Source of the DNA: DUQX01 sp050948825
GTDB lineage: Bacteria; Bacillota; Dethiobacteria; DTU022; UBA8154
Assembly (NCBI GenBank): GCA_050948825.1
Contig: JBMNEO010000003.1
Coordinates: 558,001-622,000 of the forward strand
Direction: 5' to 3'
Length of the DNA: 64,000 bases
The translations under genes and the position numbers were made by a program. The notes under the pieces are model-generated. The model had not been told where the DNA came from. It worked only from the letters and a program-made list of their open reading frames with translations, and did not search any database. Positions 14,123 to 23,446 of the stretch are shown here, one piece after another. Each line of letters opens with the position of its first letter. The stretch's first letter is position 1.

Positions 14123-16033
14123 TTATTTATCCCGAAAAGCCATAGTAAATAAATATACTCCGGCGTTAAACCGTTTTTCAGTTTCAAAGCCGATTTTTTC
14201 CAGCAAATGCAACGCGGGTTTATTATCCGGCAGCACTTCCGCCGTAAACCCAAGCAGGCCATTTCTCTTTGCCAAATAGGTCAGGTAGGCAAGAAGCTCG
14301 GTTCCTATTCCCTTATCCTGGTAATCATCCCTGATTACCAGGGCAGCTTCTGCAGTAAGCTTGCCCTCATTTATACCGTACTGCCCCACCCCGATGATCT
14401 CTTCTACCCCGTTTTCTTCAATTACAGCCAAAATTTCCATTCCTTTTGTATAATCAATCACCACAAAATAGTCCTGCAGCATTTCGTGAGGCATATGCAA
14501 GCGCCTTGAAATAAACCTGTTATACATGGATGTATCGGAAAGCGAATAAAAGAAATCCTTTAACAGGGGTTCATCACTTATTTTAACCGGCCTCAGTAGA
14601 AAATTGATCCCCGTTTTTGTTGTTCTCACCGTTTCATACTCCTCCGGATATTCCCCTCCTTTTCCCGAAATAAAAGCCTGATCTTGATAGATGAGGGATA
14701 GCTTTTTCGCCTCCTCGATAAGCCAGGGTTGAAATTTCGGATGGGCTATGGCTATTAAGGACATCGCCCGCTCTCTGACATTCTTTCCATGCAGGTATGC
14801 AATGCCGTATTCTGTAATGACATAATGGGTATCGCCGCGGGTCAAAGTAACTCCTGCCCCTTCCCTCAGGGAAGGCACAATTCTAGAGATATTCCCGTCT
14901 TCGCTCGTAGACGGCAAAGCCAGTACACTTTTCCCCCCCTGCGACAGGACCGCCCCGCGCATAAAATCAGCCTGACCTCCAATGCCGCTAAAAAAAACTT
15001 TTCCCAGCGATTCAGCGGTGGACTGGCCTGTGAGATCAATCTCCAGTGCGCTGTTTATAGCAACCATATTTTTATTCTTGGCAATAATAATTGGGTTGTT
15101 TGTGTAATCTATGGCCCGGAATTCAATACCGGGGTTATCATGGAGATACTCATACGTTTCTCTGTTTCCCATACAAAAGGCAGCTACAGTTTTACCACGG
15201 TCAATCGTTTTTTGCGAGTTATCAACAACTCCTTCTTTGATGAGATCAACCATACCGTCATTTAGCAGCTCACTGTGTATGCCGAGATGCTTTTTGCCTT
15301 TCAGATTATTAAGGATTGAATTGGGCAGCGCCCCATAACCGACTTGAATGGTATCCCCATCTTCTACTATTTGAGCCACATATTTTCCAATTTTTTGTAT
15401 CACATCGCTTTTAGTTAATATTTCATATTCCAGCAAAGGCTCATCATGGGGAACGATGTAATCCACATCTTTGATATTAATAAAAGTATCCCCGTGAACT
15501 CTTGGCATCTGCGGATTTACCTGGGCAATAACCAGGGAGGAATTCTCCACCGCAACTTTTGTAATATCAACGCTTATTCCCAGGCTTAAATAACCATGAT
15601 TATCAGGTAAGGAGGTTTGAAAAAGCGCTACGTCAATTGGAACCAGCCGCCGGCGAAACAAATCGGGAACATTGGAGAGAAAAATTGGCGTGTAATCTGC
15701 CAGCCCCTGGTTAACCGCTTCCCTTGTGTTTTTTGCGATAAAGAAAGAATTATGCCGGAAGTTGTGTTTAAATTTTTTTTCAGTATAAGGAGCGACACCC
15801 AGAGTCCAAACATGGATAATCTCTGTATCAAAAAAAGCTTTGGGGTTTGATTCAACATAATTTATCAGCGCCTGGACAAGGTACTGGGGTTCCCCGCACC
15901 CGGTTCCAATAAAGATTCGATCACCGGCATGAATTTTACTAAAGATTTCATCTTCTGCCTCAAACTTATGCGGGTATTTACTTTTGAGTTCATCCAGCAG
16001 TTCATCCGGGTTGTATTTTTTTTCTGTTCCCAT
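14123..16033 (-). CDS. Acetyl-CoA hydrolase/CoA-transferase fused to a GNAT acetyltransferase
   Basis: Residues about 20-450 form a class I CoA-transferase of the acetyl-CoA hydrolase/4-hydroxybutyrate CoA-transferase type: GTGCGEPQYL, VGYGALPNSIL, FFSGIGGQADFMRGA, and ITEYGIAYLHG with the likely catalytic Glu. Residues about 480-625 are a GNAT domain (FLLRPVKISDEPLLKDFF, then VIRDDYQDKGIGTELLAYL). This fusion is known in anaerobic bacteria. It may move CoA between acyl groups while the GNAT part acetylates a protein, possibly itself; that link is inferred. It stands alone on the minus strand, 24 bases downstream of a small membrane protein gene. Confidence 0.88.
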   Translation of the reverse strand: MGTEKKYNPDELLDELKSKYPHKFEAEDEIFSKIHAGDRIFIGTGCGEPQYLVQALINYVESNPKAFFDTEIIHVWTLGVAPYTEKKFKHNFRHNSFFIAKNTREAVNQGLADYTPIFLSNVPDLFRRRLVPIDVALFQTSLPDNHGYLSLGISVDITKVAVENSSLVIAQVNPQMPRVHGDTFINIKDVDYIVPHDEPLLEYEILTKSDVIQKIGKYVAQIVEDGDTIQVGYGALPNSILNNLKGKKHLGIHSELLNDGMVDLIKEGVVDNSQKTIDRGKTVAAFCMGNRETYEYLHDNPGIEFRAIDYTNNPIIIAKNKNMVAINSALEIDLTGQSTAESLGKVFFSGIGGQADFMRGAVLSQGGKSVLALPSTSEDGNISRIVPSLREGAGVTLTRGDTHYVITEYGIAYLHGKNVRERAMSLIAIAHPKFQPWLIEEAKKLSLIYQDQAFISGKGGEYPEEYETVRTTKTGINFLLRPVKISDEPLLKDFFYSLSDTSMYNRFISRRLHMPHEMLQDYFVVIDYTKGMEILAVIEENGVEEIIGVGQYGINEGKLTAEAALVIRDDYQDKGIGTELLAYLTYLAKRNGLLGFTAEVLPDNKPALHLLEKIGFETEKRFNAGVYLFTMAFRDK

Positions 16034-16056
16034 AAAAGCAGTATTCTCCTTTCATT

Positions 16057-16269
16057 TCATCCGGTAATACCTCTATAAACAAGCGAAATGAACAGTATAG
16101 CCGCTCCAAGATAAAAGAGGGGAGAAAAAAGCAGCAGCATCGAAGTGAAGGCATACCCAAGAAGTAATAAAGAAGCACCGGTTAGTAAAAGAATAAAGGG
16201 GCGCAAACGGTTCAATTTCGGCCATAATAAAAATATAATTACGATTAACAGGGGAAATACAAGCTTCAT
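16057..16269 (-). CDS. Small hydrophobic membrane protein
   Basis: Seventy residues, almost entirely hydrophobic, with two or three predicted membrane helices and a short basic loop (PKLNRLRPF). I do not recognise a family. It directly precedes the CoA-transferase fusion gene on the same strand and could be co-transcribed. The ribosome binding site is weak, so the call is tentative. Confidence 0.5.
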   Translation of the reverse strand: MKLVFPLLIVIIFLLWPKLNRLRPFILLLTGASLLLLGYAFTSMLLLFSPLFYLGAAILFISLVYRGITG

Positions 16270-16381
16270 TATAACACCCGATTAAAACCGTTATTTTCTT
16301 CCGTTATTAGATATCATTATGCCATTATCGCAGTATCCTGTCAATTAAATTGAAACGTAGCTTAAATTAGGCCTTTACAAT

Positions 16382-16405
16382 AAAAAACCAGCCAAATAGA
16401 GCTGG
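16382..16405 (-). terminator. Terminator downstream of bofA
   Basis: On the minus strand CCAGC, a 7-base loop, then GGCTGG and six T follow 47 bases after the bofA stop. Confidence 0.75.
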
Positions 16406-16451
16406 AAGAAGCTGTAACAGCCGGTAGCAAAAACCCAATAAAATCGGTTTA

Positions 16452-16724
16452 TTACAGAGTAATGCGCTGGAGGATAAGGAGCAGGATTATCCCGGGGATG
16501 CCCATTAACCCGATAATAACCGCTGTGATTACATTTAAGCCAATCTGCAGGCCCCAAAAGGACCCAACAATATTGAACAAGGCCAGTAAGAGCCCTCCTA
16601 TTACTGTATTACCTAAAAACCTTAAAATAATCTTCATCGGTACATACAGGAGTTTTGCAAGGATATACAATACCAGCACCCCGAAAAAAAAGGCAATAAT
16701 ATAATTTAAGTCAAAGTTAAACAT
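16452..16724 (-). CDS. bofA: BofA-family inhibitor of pro-sigma-K processing
   Basis: The 90-residue protein consists of hydrophobic helices ending in the family signature IGLMGIPGIILLLILQ. In Bacillus subtilis BofA sits in the outer forespore membrane and holds the SpoIVFB protease inactive until the SpoIVB signal arrives, timing SigK activation. The start overlaps the preceding YaaL-like gene by 8 bases, and the yaaL-bofA pair is conserved across Firmicutes, which supports the call. Confidence 0.85.
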   Translation of the reverse strand: MFNFDLNYIIAFFFGVLVLYILAKLLYVPMKIILRFLGNTVIGGLLLALFNIVGSFWGLQIGLNVITAVIIGLMGIPGIILLLILQRITL

Positions 16725-17028
16725 CCCCCGGCACTTCCTCCTCTTTTAATAGGTTGAGCTTCCTTTCCTGCCGTGCTTCCTCTAGCAAGAATACATATCT
16801 GCGTTCTGCAGCGTTTAAATTGTATATTGCATGGTCGATCAACCCGGGATCTTCGATATTGTTAAATAATGATACAGCAGCATACCAGTCCTGCTTCGCC
16901 CTTTCAATAAGATCCGCATTTTTTGCGCGAAATTCTTCCCTGTGAGAGTTTTCTTCCGAATTAAAATCACACTTTTCACCCAGCAATTTTTGAGATAACT
17001 CCGTTAGAATTAAACTAAGACCTTTCAT
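16717..17028 (-). CDS. DUF2508 (YaaL-like) protein
   Basis: A 103-residue, charged, helical protein with the DUF2508 pattern: AKQDWYAAVSLFNNIEDPGLIDHAIY, shown here as the pieces AKQDWYAAVSLFNN and DPGLIDHAIYNLNAAE. Its function is unknown; the B. subtilis homologue yaaL lies between recR and bofA. Here only the bofA link remains, with an 8-base overlap. A GGGGGA ribosome binding site precedes the ATG. Confidence 0.8.
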   Translation of the reverse strand: MKGLSLILTELSQKLLGEKCDFNSEENSHREEFRAKNADLIERAKQDWYAAVSLFNNIEDPGLIDHAIYNLNAAERRYVFLLEEARQERKLNLLKEEEVPGDV

Positions 17029-17192
17029 AAAGGTGTCCCCCTAAGTTTTTCCATATATTATATTCATTTATATATAAAAAAATGAGCTAGATAATAACTC
17101 TTTTAAGTAAGCCTGTATAAAAATATTCCTTCGCGGAAATATCTAAAGCAGAGGCTGACTGTAAGAAATATGCTTTGGGGAGGATGTTATGC

Positions 17193-18143
17193 TTGGCAAA
17201 AATTGTAATTATCGGGGCCGGTTTTGTAGGATCAACTACCGCTTATGCGCTGATGATCGGTGGAACAGCACAGGAAATTGTCCTCATTGATAAAATTGAA
17301 GAGAAAGCACGGGGGGAAGCGATGGATCTGAACCATAGCGCTTCCTTTATTCAGCCGATAAATATCTATGCTGGCGATTTCAAGGACTGTCAGGAAGCGG
17401 ATATTATTATCATTACCGCGGGAGCCCCACAAAGGCCCGGAGAAACCAGACTGGACCTGGTAGAAACCAATACCGCAATCATGAGTGAAATAATATACAG
17501 GATTATGGAATACAATACCAGTGCAATATTACTTATTGTTGCTAATCCGGTAGATATAATGTCATTTGTGGCCTGGAAAAATTCTGACCTCCCGCACGCA
17601 AAGGTTATCGGCTCTGGAACCGTCCTGGACACGTCCCGATTCAGGCACCTGCTCAGCGTACGTTGCGGTATAGACCCGCGAAATGTTCACGGATATGTTA
17701 TCGGTGAACACGGGGATTCAGAATTTCCTCTTTGGAGCACAGCGAATATCGGCGGCGTTCCACTGGAGCGCTTTTGTGAAATCTGCACAAGAACTTGTTC
17801 CTCCCACAACAGAGAAGAGATCTCCCAGAAGGTACGCGAGGCTGCCTATGAAATTATTGAAGGAAAAGGCGCTACATACTATGCTATCGCCCTGGCCGTG
17901 CGCAGGATCACAGAAAGCATTCTGCGCGATGAACACTCGGTTTTGACCGTATCCACTTATATCGATGATATTTATGGAATTTCGGATATATACCTCAGCG
18001 TGCCCTGTATTCTCGGCAAAAACGGGGTGGAAAGCATTATTCCGTTCGAACTTGATGAAACCGAAAGAACGTTTTTTTATCAGACAGGGGAGATCATCAA
18101 AAAATCCCTCCCTGCAGAACTGCGGGCACCTCTTCTATCCTGA
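17193..18143 (+). CDS. ldh: L-lactate dehydrogenase
   Basis: The TTG at 17193 (MAKIVIIGAGFVG) is preferred: GGGGAGG lies about 9 bases upstream, whereas the ATG three codons earlier directly abuts it. The 316-residue protein has the NAD-binding GAGFVG, the active-site loop GAPQRPGETR with the Gln that favours lactate over malate, NPVDIMSF, and the catalytic His in IGEHGDSE. It interconverts pyruvate and L-lactate with NADH, in the cytosol. It stands alone. LarC, needed for the lactate racemase cofactor, is encoded 14 kb away. Confidence 0.9.
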   Translation: MAKIVIIGAGFVGSTTAYALMIGGTAQEIVLIDKIEEKARGEAMDLNHSASFIQPINIYAGDFKDCQEADIIIITAGAPQRPGETRLDLVETNTAIMSEIIYRIMEYNTSAILLIVANPVDIMSFVAWKNSDLPHAKVIGSGTVLDTSRFRHLLSVRCGIDPRNVHGYVIGEHGDSEFPLWSTANIGGVPLERFCEICTRTCSSHNREEISQKVREAAYEIIEGKGATYYAIALAVRRITESILRDEHSVLTVSTYIDDIYGISDIYLSVPCILGKNGVESIIPFELDETERTFFYQTGEIIKKSLPAELRAPLLS

Positions 18144-18217
18144 ATCATGCGTAAAACCAGATATTCAAAAGTCATTAATACGGTTTACTTTGCCCCAAAT
18201 GGTGGAACTTTAAATAG

Positions 18218-18244
18218 AAAAGACAGGGAATATCCCCGTCTTTT
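18218..18244. terminator. Bidirectional terminator between ldh and the V-ATPase operon
   Basis: AAAAGACAGGGA-ATAT-TCCCCGTCTTTT forms a long stem with A and T flanks on both sides. It lies between the ldh stop and the end of the oppositely oriented ntpD. Confidence 0.85.
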
Positions 18245-18275
18245 ACTTTAGTATACAGCATCATAAAGATATCTT

Positions 18276-18920
18276 TTATACTTTAGCCCTAACTATGTCT
18301 TTTACCTTCATCAATCTGGTCAAAGAACCGCGCTCATTTTCATCTAATTTCATCGTAATATAACGAATGGTTTCCTGCATCTGTGGAATAAGAACATACT
18401 CCAGGGCATTGACCCTGCGCCTGGTTTTTTCAATTTCATCTGCTAAAATCTGGACAGACTTTTCCAGTTCGGCCAGCTCCAGCAATTTGGGCATGATCCC
18501 TGACAAGGTATCAATTGAGGTATCCAGCTCTGCTGAAGTGCCTGCAAAACCATAAGGGTAAATACTGCCCTCCTCATCCGATCCGGCATGTTCTTCTTCC
18601 CACAGGAAGCGCGGTGCATAAACACTCATGATATTTTGTTTCTCCACTTTGAGGTTCATCCTCGCAGTAGGATACATCAGAGCCTCTTCCAGGGACTCGG
18701 TAGACATAACGGCACGGGCTAAAAGAAATTTGGCAAAAGCCTCCGTCAGCTCCTTTTCTATTTGTTCCCGCAGTTCTTTGTTTTTCCTAACTCTTAGTAG
18801 AAACTGTCGAATAAGCTCATCCCTTTTATCCTTAAGCAGCTTGTGCCCCCTCAAGGCCATTTGTAACCGCTTTTTTAGGCGATTTAGCTCCATCCGCGTA
18901 GGATTTACCCGAATTTCCAT
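18276..18920 (-). CDS. ntpD: V-type ATPase subunit D (central stalk)
   Basis: The 214-residue protein starts with the family signature VNPTRMELNRLKKRL and continues as two long helices separated by a variable middle, as expected for the rotor shaft that turns inside the A3B3 head. GGAGG lies 8 bases before the ATG. It is the last gene of the operon, 3 bases after ntpB. Confidence 0.93.
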   Translation of the reverse strand: MEIRVNPTRMELNRLKKRLQMALRGHKLLKDKRDELIRQFLLRVRKNKELREQIEKELTEAFAKFLLARAVMSTESLEEALMYPTARMNLKVEKQNIMSVYAPRFLWEEEHAGSDEEGSIYPYGFAGTSAELDTSIDTLSGIMPKLLELAELEKSVQILADEIEKTRRRVNALEYVLIPQMQETIRYITMKLDENERGSLTRLMKVKDIVRAKV

Positions 18921-18923
18921 ACT

Positions 18924-20306
18924 TCAGTCCTCCTTCTGTGCCGGCAGATACTTCTTAATAAAAGCATCACTTACCCGTTTCAGCTCAGCACGAGGCAGGA
19001 GAGAAAGTAATTCCCATCCGAGGTTGAGCGTTTCTTCTATTGTGCGGTCTTCTTCTTCTCCTTGAGTAATATAACGGAACTCAAACTCATCGGCAAACCT
19101 GGAGAATTTTTTATCAGCTTCGGTCAGAGCAGCCTCTCCCAAGATTGCTGCAAGCTCCTTGGCTTCTTTCCCCCTGGCATAAGCGGCATAAAGCTGGTTC
19201 ATTGTATCGGCATGATCCTCACGTGTTTTATCCGGCCCGATCCCCTTATCTTTCAGCCTGGAAAGTGAAGGCAAAACATCGATCGGAGGATAAATCCCTT
19301 TACGGTACAGGTCGCGGCTGACAATAATCTGTCCCTCTGTAATATAACCGGAAAGGTCGGGAATGGGGTGTGTCTTATCATCTTCAGGCATTGTTAAGAT
19401 AGGCAGCTGGGTGATAGAACCCTTACGGCCCTTAATACGCCCTGCTCTTTCATAGATGCTGGAAAGGTCGGTATAAAGATAACCGGGATAGCCTCTCCGA
19501 CCCGGCACTTCTTTTCTTGCCGCAGAAATTTCCCTCAGCGCCTCCGCATAATTCGTTATATCCGTCAGAATAACCAGTACATGCATATCCTGCTCAAAAG
19601 CCAGGTATTCAGCCGCCGTAAGCGCCATGCGGGGCGTAGAAATACGTTCAATGGCAGGGTCATCCGCCAGATTTATGAAAAGAACGGTGCGCTCAATAGC
19701 TCCTGTACGGCGAAAATCGCTGATGAAGAATTCGGCTTCTTCAAAGGTGATCCCCATCGCTGCAAAAACTACAGCAAACTTACCCTCGGAGCCCAGGACC
19801 TTAGCCTGACGGGCGATTTGTGCCGCCAGCCTGGAGTGAGGAAGGCCGGAACCGGAAAAAATGGGAAGCTTTTGTCCCCTGACCATGGTATTCATCCCAT
19901 CAATAGCGGATACCCCGGTTTGGATAAACTCGGATGGGTAATCCCGGGCATAGGGGTTTATTGGATATCCGTTAATATCGAGTCTTTTATCGGGAATAAT
20001 CCTGGGCCCTTTATCCCGGGGGCTTCCCATGCCGTCAAAAACACGGCCCAAAATATCAATAGAAACGGGAAGCTCTATACCCTTACCAAGAAAACGCACC
20101 CTGGTCCCGCGAATATTGATTCCGCTTGAACCTTCGAAAACCTGAACAAGCGCCTTATCCCCGTTTACTTCCAGAACCTGGCCGCGCCGTATTTCTCCAC
20201 CAGGCAACTCTATTTCCGTTAATTCCTGGTAGGTAACACCTTCAACATTCTCCACCAGCATCAGAGGCCCTGCTATTTCAGCAACGGTTTTATATTCCTT
20301 AAGCAT
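18924..20306 (-). CDS. ntpB: V-type ATPase subunit B (non-catalytic)
   Basis: The start is set at the second ATG (MLKEYKTVAEIAGPL), because GGAGGGG abuts the first. The start then overlaps the ntpA stop by 8 bases. About 460 residues. It shows PIFSGSGLPHSRLAAQIARQ in place of a full Walker A, as in other B subunits, and the conserved GRRGYPGYLYTDLSSIYERAG. It alternates with subunit A in the hexameric head and shapes the nucleotide sites. Confidence 0.95.
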   Translation of the reverse strand: MLKEYKTVAEIAGPLMLVENVEGVTYQELTEIELPGGEIRRGQVLEVNGDKALVQVFEGSSGINIRGTRVRFLGKGIELPVSIDILGRVFDGMGSPRDKGPRIIPDKRLDINGYPINPYARDYPSEFIQTGVSAIDGMNTMVRGQKLPIFSGSGLPHSRLAAQIARQAKVLGSEGKFAVVFAAMGITFEEAEFFISDFRRTGAIERTVLFINLADDPAIERISTPRMALTAAEYLAFEQDMHVLVILTDITNYAEALREISAARKEVPGRRGYPGYLYTDLSSIYERAGRIKGRKGSITQLPILTMPEDDKTHPIPDLSGYITEGQIIVSRDLYRKGIYPPIDVLPSLSRLKDKGIGPDKTREDHADTMNQLYAAYARGKEAKELAAILGEAALTEADKKFSRFADEFEFRYITQGEEEDRTIEETLNLGWELLSLLPRAELKRVSDAFIKKYLPAQKED

Positions 20307-22083
20307 CGGCATCCCCTCCTTCCCCGCTAAATTCTGCTATTTGCTCTTTAATTTCTTTTTCAATATCATCCAGTTCACCGAGGTTCTCTTCCTCAACATA
20401 CTTTGCACGGGCGATCCGTTCCCGCACCGGCAGAGCAAAAAGTTTTTCCAAATCCAGATCCAGTTCGCCTTTTTCAATTACTTTTAGCGCCTGATGATGA
20501 AAGCTCAAGATCAACTCCAGCATGCGATACTGTTTCTGCATAGAGGTATAGGTATCCACTTCATGAAATGAGTTCTGGTGCAAATAGTCTTCCCTGATCG
20601 ATTTGGCCGTCTCCAGTGTAAGCCTCTCGGTTGCTGAGAGCGCGTCAACACCAACCAGCCTTACGATTTCTTCAAGTTCGGCTTCTTCCTGCAAAATCCT
20701 CATTCCTTCGCGCCTCATCTCGATCCACCTGTCGCCCAGGGTTTTACGGAGATAAGGGTCAATGTCCGCCTGATACAACGAATAGCTTGAAAGCCAGTTG
20801 ATCGCCGGAAAGTGACGACGGTAAGCAAGCGAAGCGTCCAGACTCCAGAAAACCTTTACAATACGCAGGGTTGCCTGTGTAACCGGTTCTGACAGGTCTC
20901 CTCCGGGTGGAGAAACAGCACCTACCACAGTAAGCGCCCCTTCGATATTATTGCTGCCCAGATTGATAGTTTTCCCTGCCCGTTCGTAAAATTCAGCAAC
21001 CCGTGAACCAAGATAAGCCGGATAACCTTCCTCACCGGGCATTTCTTCCAGACGCCCGGAGATCTCTCTTAAGGCTTCAGCCCAGCGGGAAGTAGAATCA
21101 GCCATTAAGGCTACAGAATAACCCATATCCCGGAAATATTCAGCAATTGTTATACCGGTATAGACAGAAGCTTCCCTTGCCGCCACGGGCATATTGGAGG
21201 TATTGGCAATGAGCACTGTCCGTTTCATTAAAGGCTCACCGGTTTTCGGATCTTTTAACTCTGGAAACTCCATCAGCACATCGGTCATCTCATTGCCGCG
21301 CTCTCCGCAGCCAATATAGACCACTATCTCAGCATCCGCCCATTTGGCCAGCTGATGTTGTGTGACCGTTTTACCGCTGCCGAATGGACCGGGGATACAG
21401 GCAGTACCCCCTTTGGCAACAGGGAAAAACGTATCAAGAATACGCTGACCGGTGATTAACGGGATATGGGGACCCAATTTTTCTTTATAAGGACGGCCCT
21501 TTCGGACCGGCCACTCTTGCATCATCGTAATATCAACAACTCCAGTTGGCGTTTCCAAAGTGGCAATGACATCGGTAACGGTATATTCCCCGCTAAATAT
21601 TTTTACCACTTTGCCGGAGGGAACAGCAGGGGGTACCATAATACGGTGCTCCACTAACGAGGTTTCCTGCACTGTCCCGAGGATATCGCCGGCCAGAACC
21701 TGGTCCCCTTCCTTAACGCGCGGAGTAAAATCCCATTTTCTTTCTCTGTTCAGGGCTACGGCTTCTATCCCTCTGGTAATGTAATCGCCTGCCTTTTGCC
21801 AGATAACGTCCAAAGGACGCTGCACGCCATCAAAAATTGCCTCAATCAATCCAGGTCCCAGCTCCACACTCAGCGGAGCACCGGTATTATACACAGGTGC
21901 ACCCGGACCCAGCCCACCGGTCTCCTCATATACCTGGATAGAAGCTCTATCCCCCCGTATCTCAATGATCTCGCCCAGCAGCCCTTCATCGCTTACCCTC
22001 ACCATATCATACATCCGGGCATCCGCCATATTTTCAGCAATTACCAGCGGACCGGAAACTTTGATTATTCTACCGCCTCCCAA
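20299..22083 (-). CDS. ntpA: V-type ATPase subunit A (catalytic)
   Basis: A TTG at 22083, 4 bases after the ntpG stop, gives 594 residues, the usual family length; the first ATG would extend 12 residues into ntpG. Walker A is GPFGSGKT, the catalytic Glu lies in GCGERGNEM, and the A-specific insert (about residues 110-190) is present. It hydrolyses or makes ATP at the A/B interface of the cytosolic head. The TTG appears translationally coupled to ntpG. Confidence 0.95.
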   Translation of the reverse strand: MGGGRIIKVSGPLVIAENMADARMYDMVRVSDEGLLGEIIEIRGDRASIQVYEETGGLGPGAPVYNTGAPLSVELGPGLIEAIFDGVQRPLDVIWQKAGDYITRGIEAVALNRERKWDFTPRVKEGDQVLAGDILGTVQETSLVEHRIMVPPAVPSGKVVKIFSGEYTVTDVIATLETPTGVVDITMMQEWPVRKGRPYKEKLGPHIPLITGQRILDTFFPVAKGGTACIPGPFGSGKTVTQHQLAKWADAEIVVYIGCGERGNEMTDVLMEFPELKDPKTGEPLMKRTVLIANTSNMPVAAREASVYTGITIAEYFRDMGYSVALMADSTSRWAEALREISGRLEEMPGEEGYPAYLGSRVAEFYERAGKTINLGSNNIEGALTVVGAVSPPGGDLSEPVTQATLRIVKVFWSLDASLAYRRHFPAINWLSSYSLYQADIDPYLRKTLGDRWIEMRREGMRILQEEAELEEIVRLVGVDALSATERLTLETAKSIREDYLHQNSFHEVDTYTSMQKQYRMLELILSFHHQALKVIEKGELDLDLEKLFALPVRERIARAKYVEEENLGELDDIEKEIKEQIAEFSGEGGDADA

Positions 22084-22087
22084 GTTA

Positions 22088-22417
22088 TCAACCCTCTTTC
22101 CTGAATAAGATATCAGCACCTATTGCTTTCTCTACGTTTTCTTTTACTTTAGCCATTCCGATACCCAGGGTCCCCTTATTGTTGGGGATGGGGACAACTG
22201 CCGGTAAGAAACGTTTATTAAGCTCCGCCAGAGGTTCTTCTAATTGCCGGGCTATCTCTTCAGTTATAAAAAGAACAGCATAATCTTCTTTAGCCACCTT
22301 TTTTAATACTGATAGTGCAGAACCCGCGTCATTTACAGAAAACGTCGTTACACCCAGGGTTTTAAACCCAAGGATAGAATCTTTGTCCCCGATAACAGCA
22401 ATTTTAAATATAGACAT
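22088..22417 (-). CDS. ntpG: V-type ATPase subunit F (NtpG)
   Basis: A 109-residue Rossmann-like protein: FKIAVIGDKDSILGFKTLGV, an acidic ITEEIARQLEE segment and IPIPNNKG-like VPIPNNKGTLG. It binds the rotor shaft subunit D. It overlaps ntpC by 14 bases and precedes ntpA directly. Confidence 0.92.
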   Translation of the reverse strand: MSIFKIAVIGDKDSILGFKTLGVTTFSVNDAGSALSVLKKVAKEDYAVLFITEEIARQLEEPLAELNKRFLPAVVPIPNNKGTLGIGMAKVKENVEKAIGADILFRKEG

Positions 22418-23411
22418 TACGCAATCTCTCCCTGATAGCTTCGATGGGCAGCCCGTTAATCTTTCCGACCAATATCATCCGGATATTTTTAATTTCAATT
22501 TCTTTAGCATAAATATAACCAACGAGGGGCTCGAGGCCAAAGGGTGTTCTTTTCCCCTGCTGGAGGTATTCCAGAATAAAATCATCTGATAATTTTTCCA
22601 GACGTGTAAAGGTTCCCTTTTCCTGCCACTCCTGCACTCCTTCACCAACCACGACAGCATATTCACTCATTGCCAGACGGTTCACCAGTATTTCTAGTGG
22701 CTCCTCCAGCAAGCTTATAAATAAATCCAAAGGAAGGCTACCCTGTGGAAGAAATGCTCTTTTATAGAATTCCTTATTTCGCCCAATGCGCTTAACACGC
22801 AAGAAAGTTTTAATATTTGCCAGGTCAACTTCACGGATAAATAAGCCTTCTAAAACAGCAGCACGCGCCTCCCGGGCTGCTGTAATTAACATAAAATAAA
22901 GGGTTTGATCCAGGAAAAGATCGATAATTTGAGGATCACGGGATACAATAAATTCCTCCAGAATTTGTTCCACAGTATCGCGAAGAGCTACAGGCAAGTC
23001 CCGGAAATCTTCTTCCTCCACCATAGTTCGTAGTTTATCAAGCTGCATCGTCCCAACCGGAAACAGAATATTATCGTTTGCCCCCTCAAGATATTTTGCT
23101 TTTAATAAAACCTTCAGGTTGTGAATATCGTACTTCAAACTCATTAAATCGGTCAGGTAGGGCCGGGGACTCATTTTTTGCATCAGAGTAAAAACATTTT
23201 TTACTTCATCCTGCAAAATATTTTCAAAATCAAATATACTCGTAAGCTCAGCTACTAAGCCAGCATAATCAGTTTCCGAAAGCACTTTTAGAGCTTCCTC
23301 TCCGGAAACAGCTTCTACCATTCTCTCGAGCTTGCCTTTGTCCAAGAGGCGGGTCTCTAAAGCACGGATACGGCCTACTGCATAGGCATATATTGTCTCA
23401 TTTGCAGGCAT
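22404..23411 (-). CDS. ntpC: V-type ATPase subunit C/d (rotor-ring connector)
   Basis: The ATG giving MPANETIYAYAVGRIRALE (335 residues) follows a GGAAGGAGG site; earlier starts lack one. The protein is all-helical with the family pattern of three repeats, including VAELTSIFDFENIL and LFIREVDLANIKTFLRVK. It links the membrane c-ring to the central stalk. Confidence 0.9.
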   Translation of the reverse strand: MPANETIYAYAVGRIRALETRLLDKGKLERMVEAVSGEEALKVLSETDYAGLVAELTSIFDFENILQDEVKNVFTLMQKMSPRPYLTDLMSLKYDIHNLKVLLKAKYLEGANDNILFPVGTMQLDKLRTMVEEEDFRDLPVALRDTVEQILEEFIVSRDPQIIDLFLDQTLYFMLITAAREARAAVLEGLFIREVDLANIKTFLRVKRIGRNKEFYKRAFLPQGSLPLDLFISLLEEPLEILVNRLAMSEYAVVVGEGVQEWQEKGTFTRLEKLSDDFILEYLQQGKRTPFGLEPLVGYIYAKEIEIKNIRMILVGKINGLPIEAIRERLRNVYI

Positions 23412-23446
23412 TTTTTCTTGCCTCCTTCCCTCCCTCATGTTGAAGC

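Noticed and set aside
17175..18143. Malate dehydrogenase as identity of the NAD-dependent dehydrogenase
   Set aside because: The active-site loop has Gln before RPGETR, as in lactate dehydrogenases; malate enzymes have Arg there.
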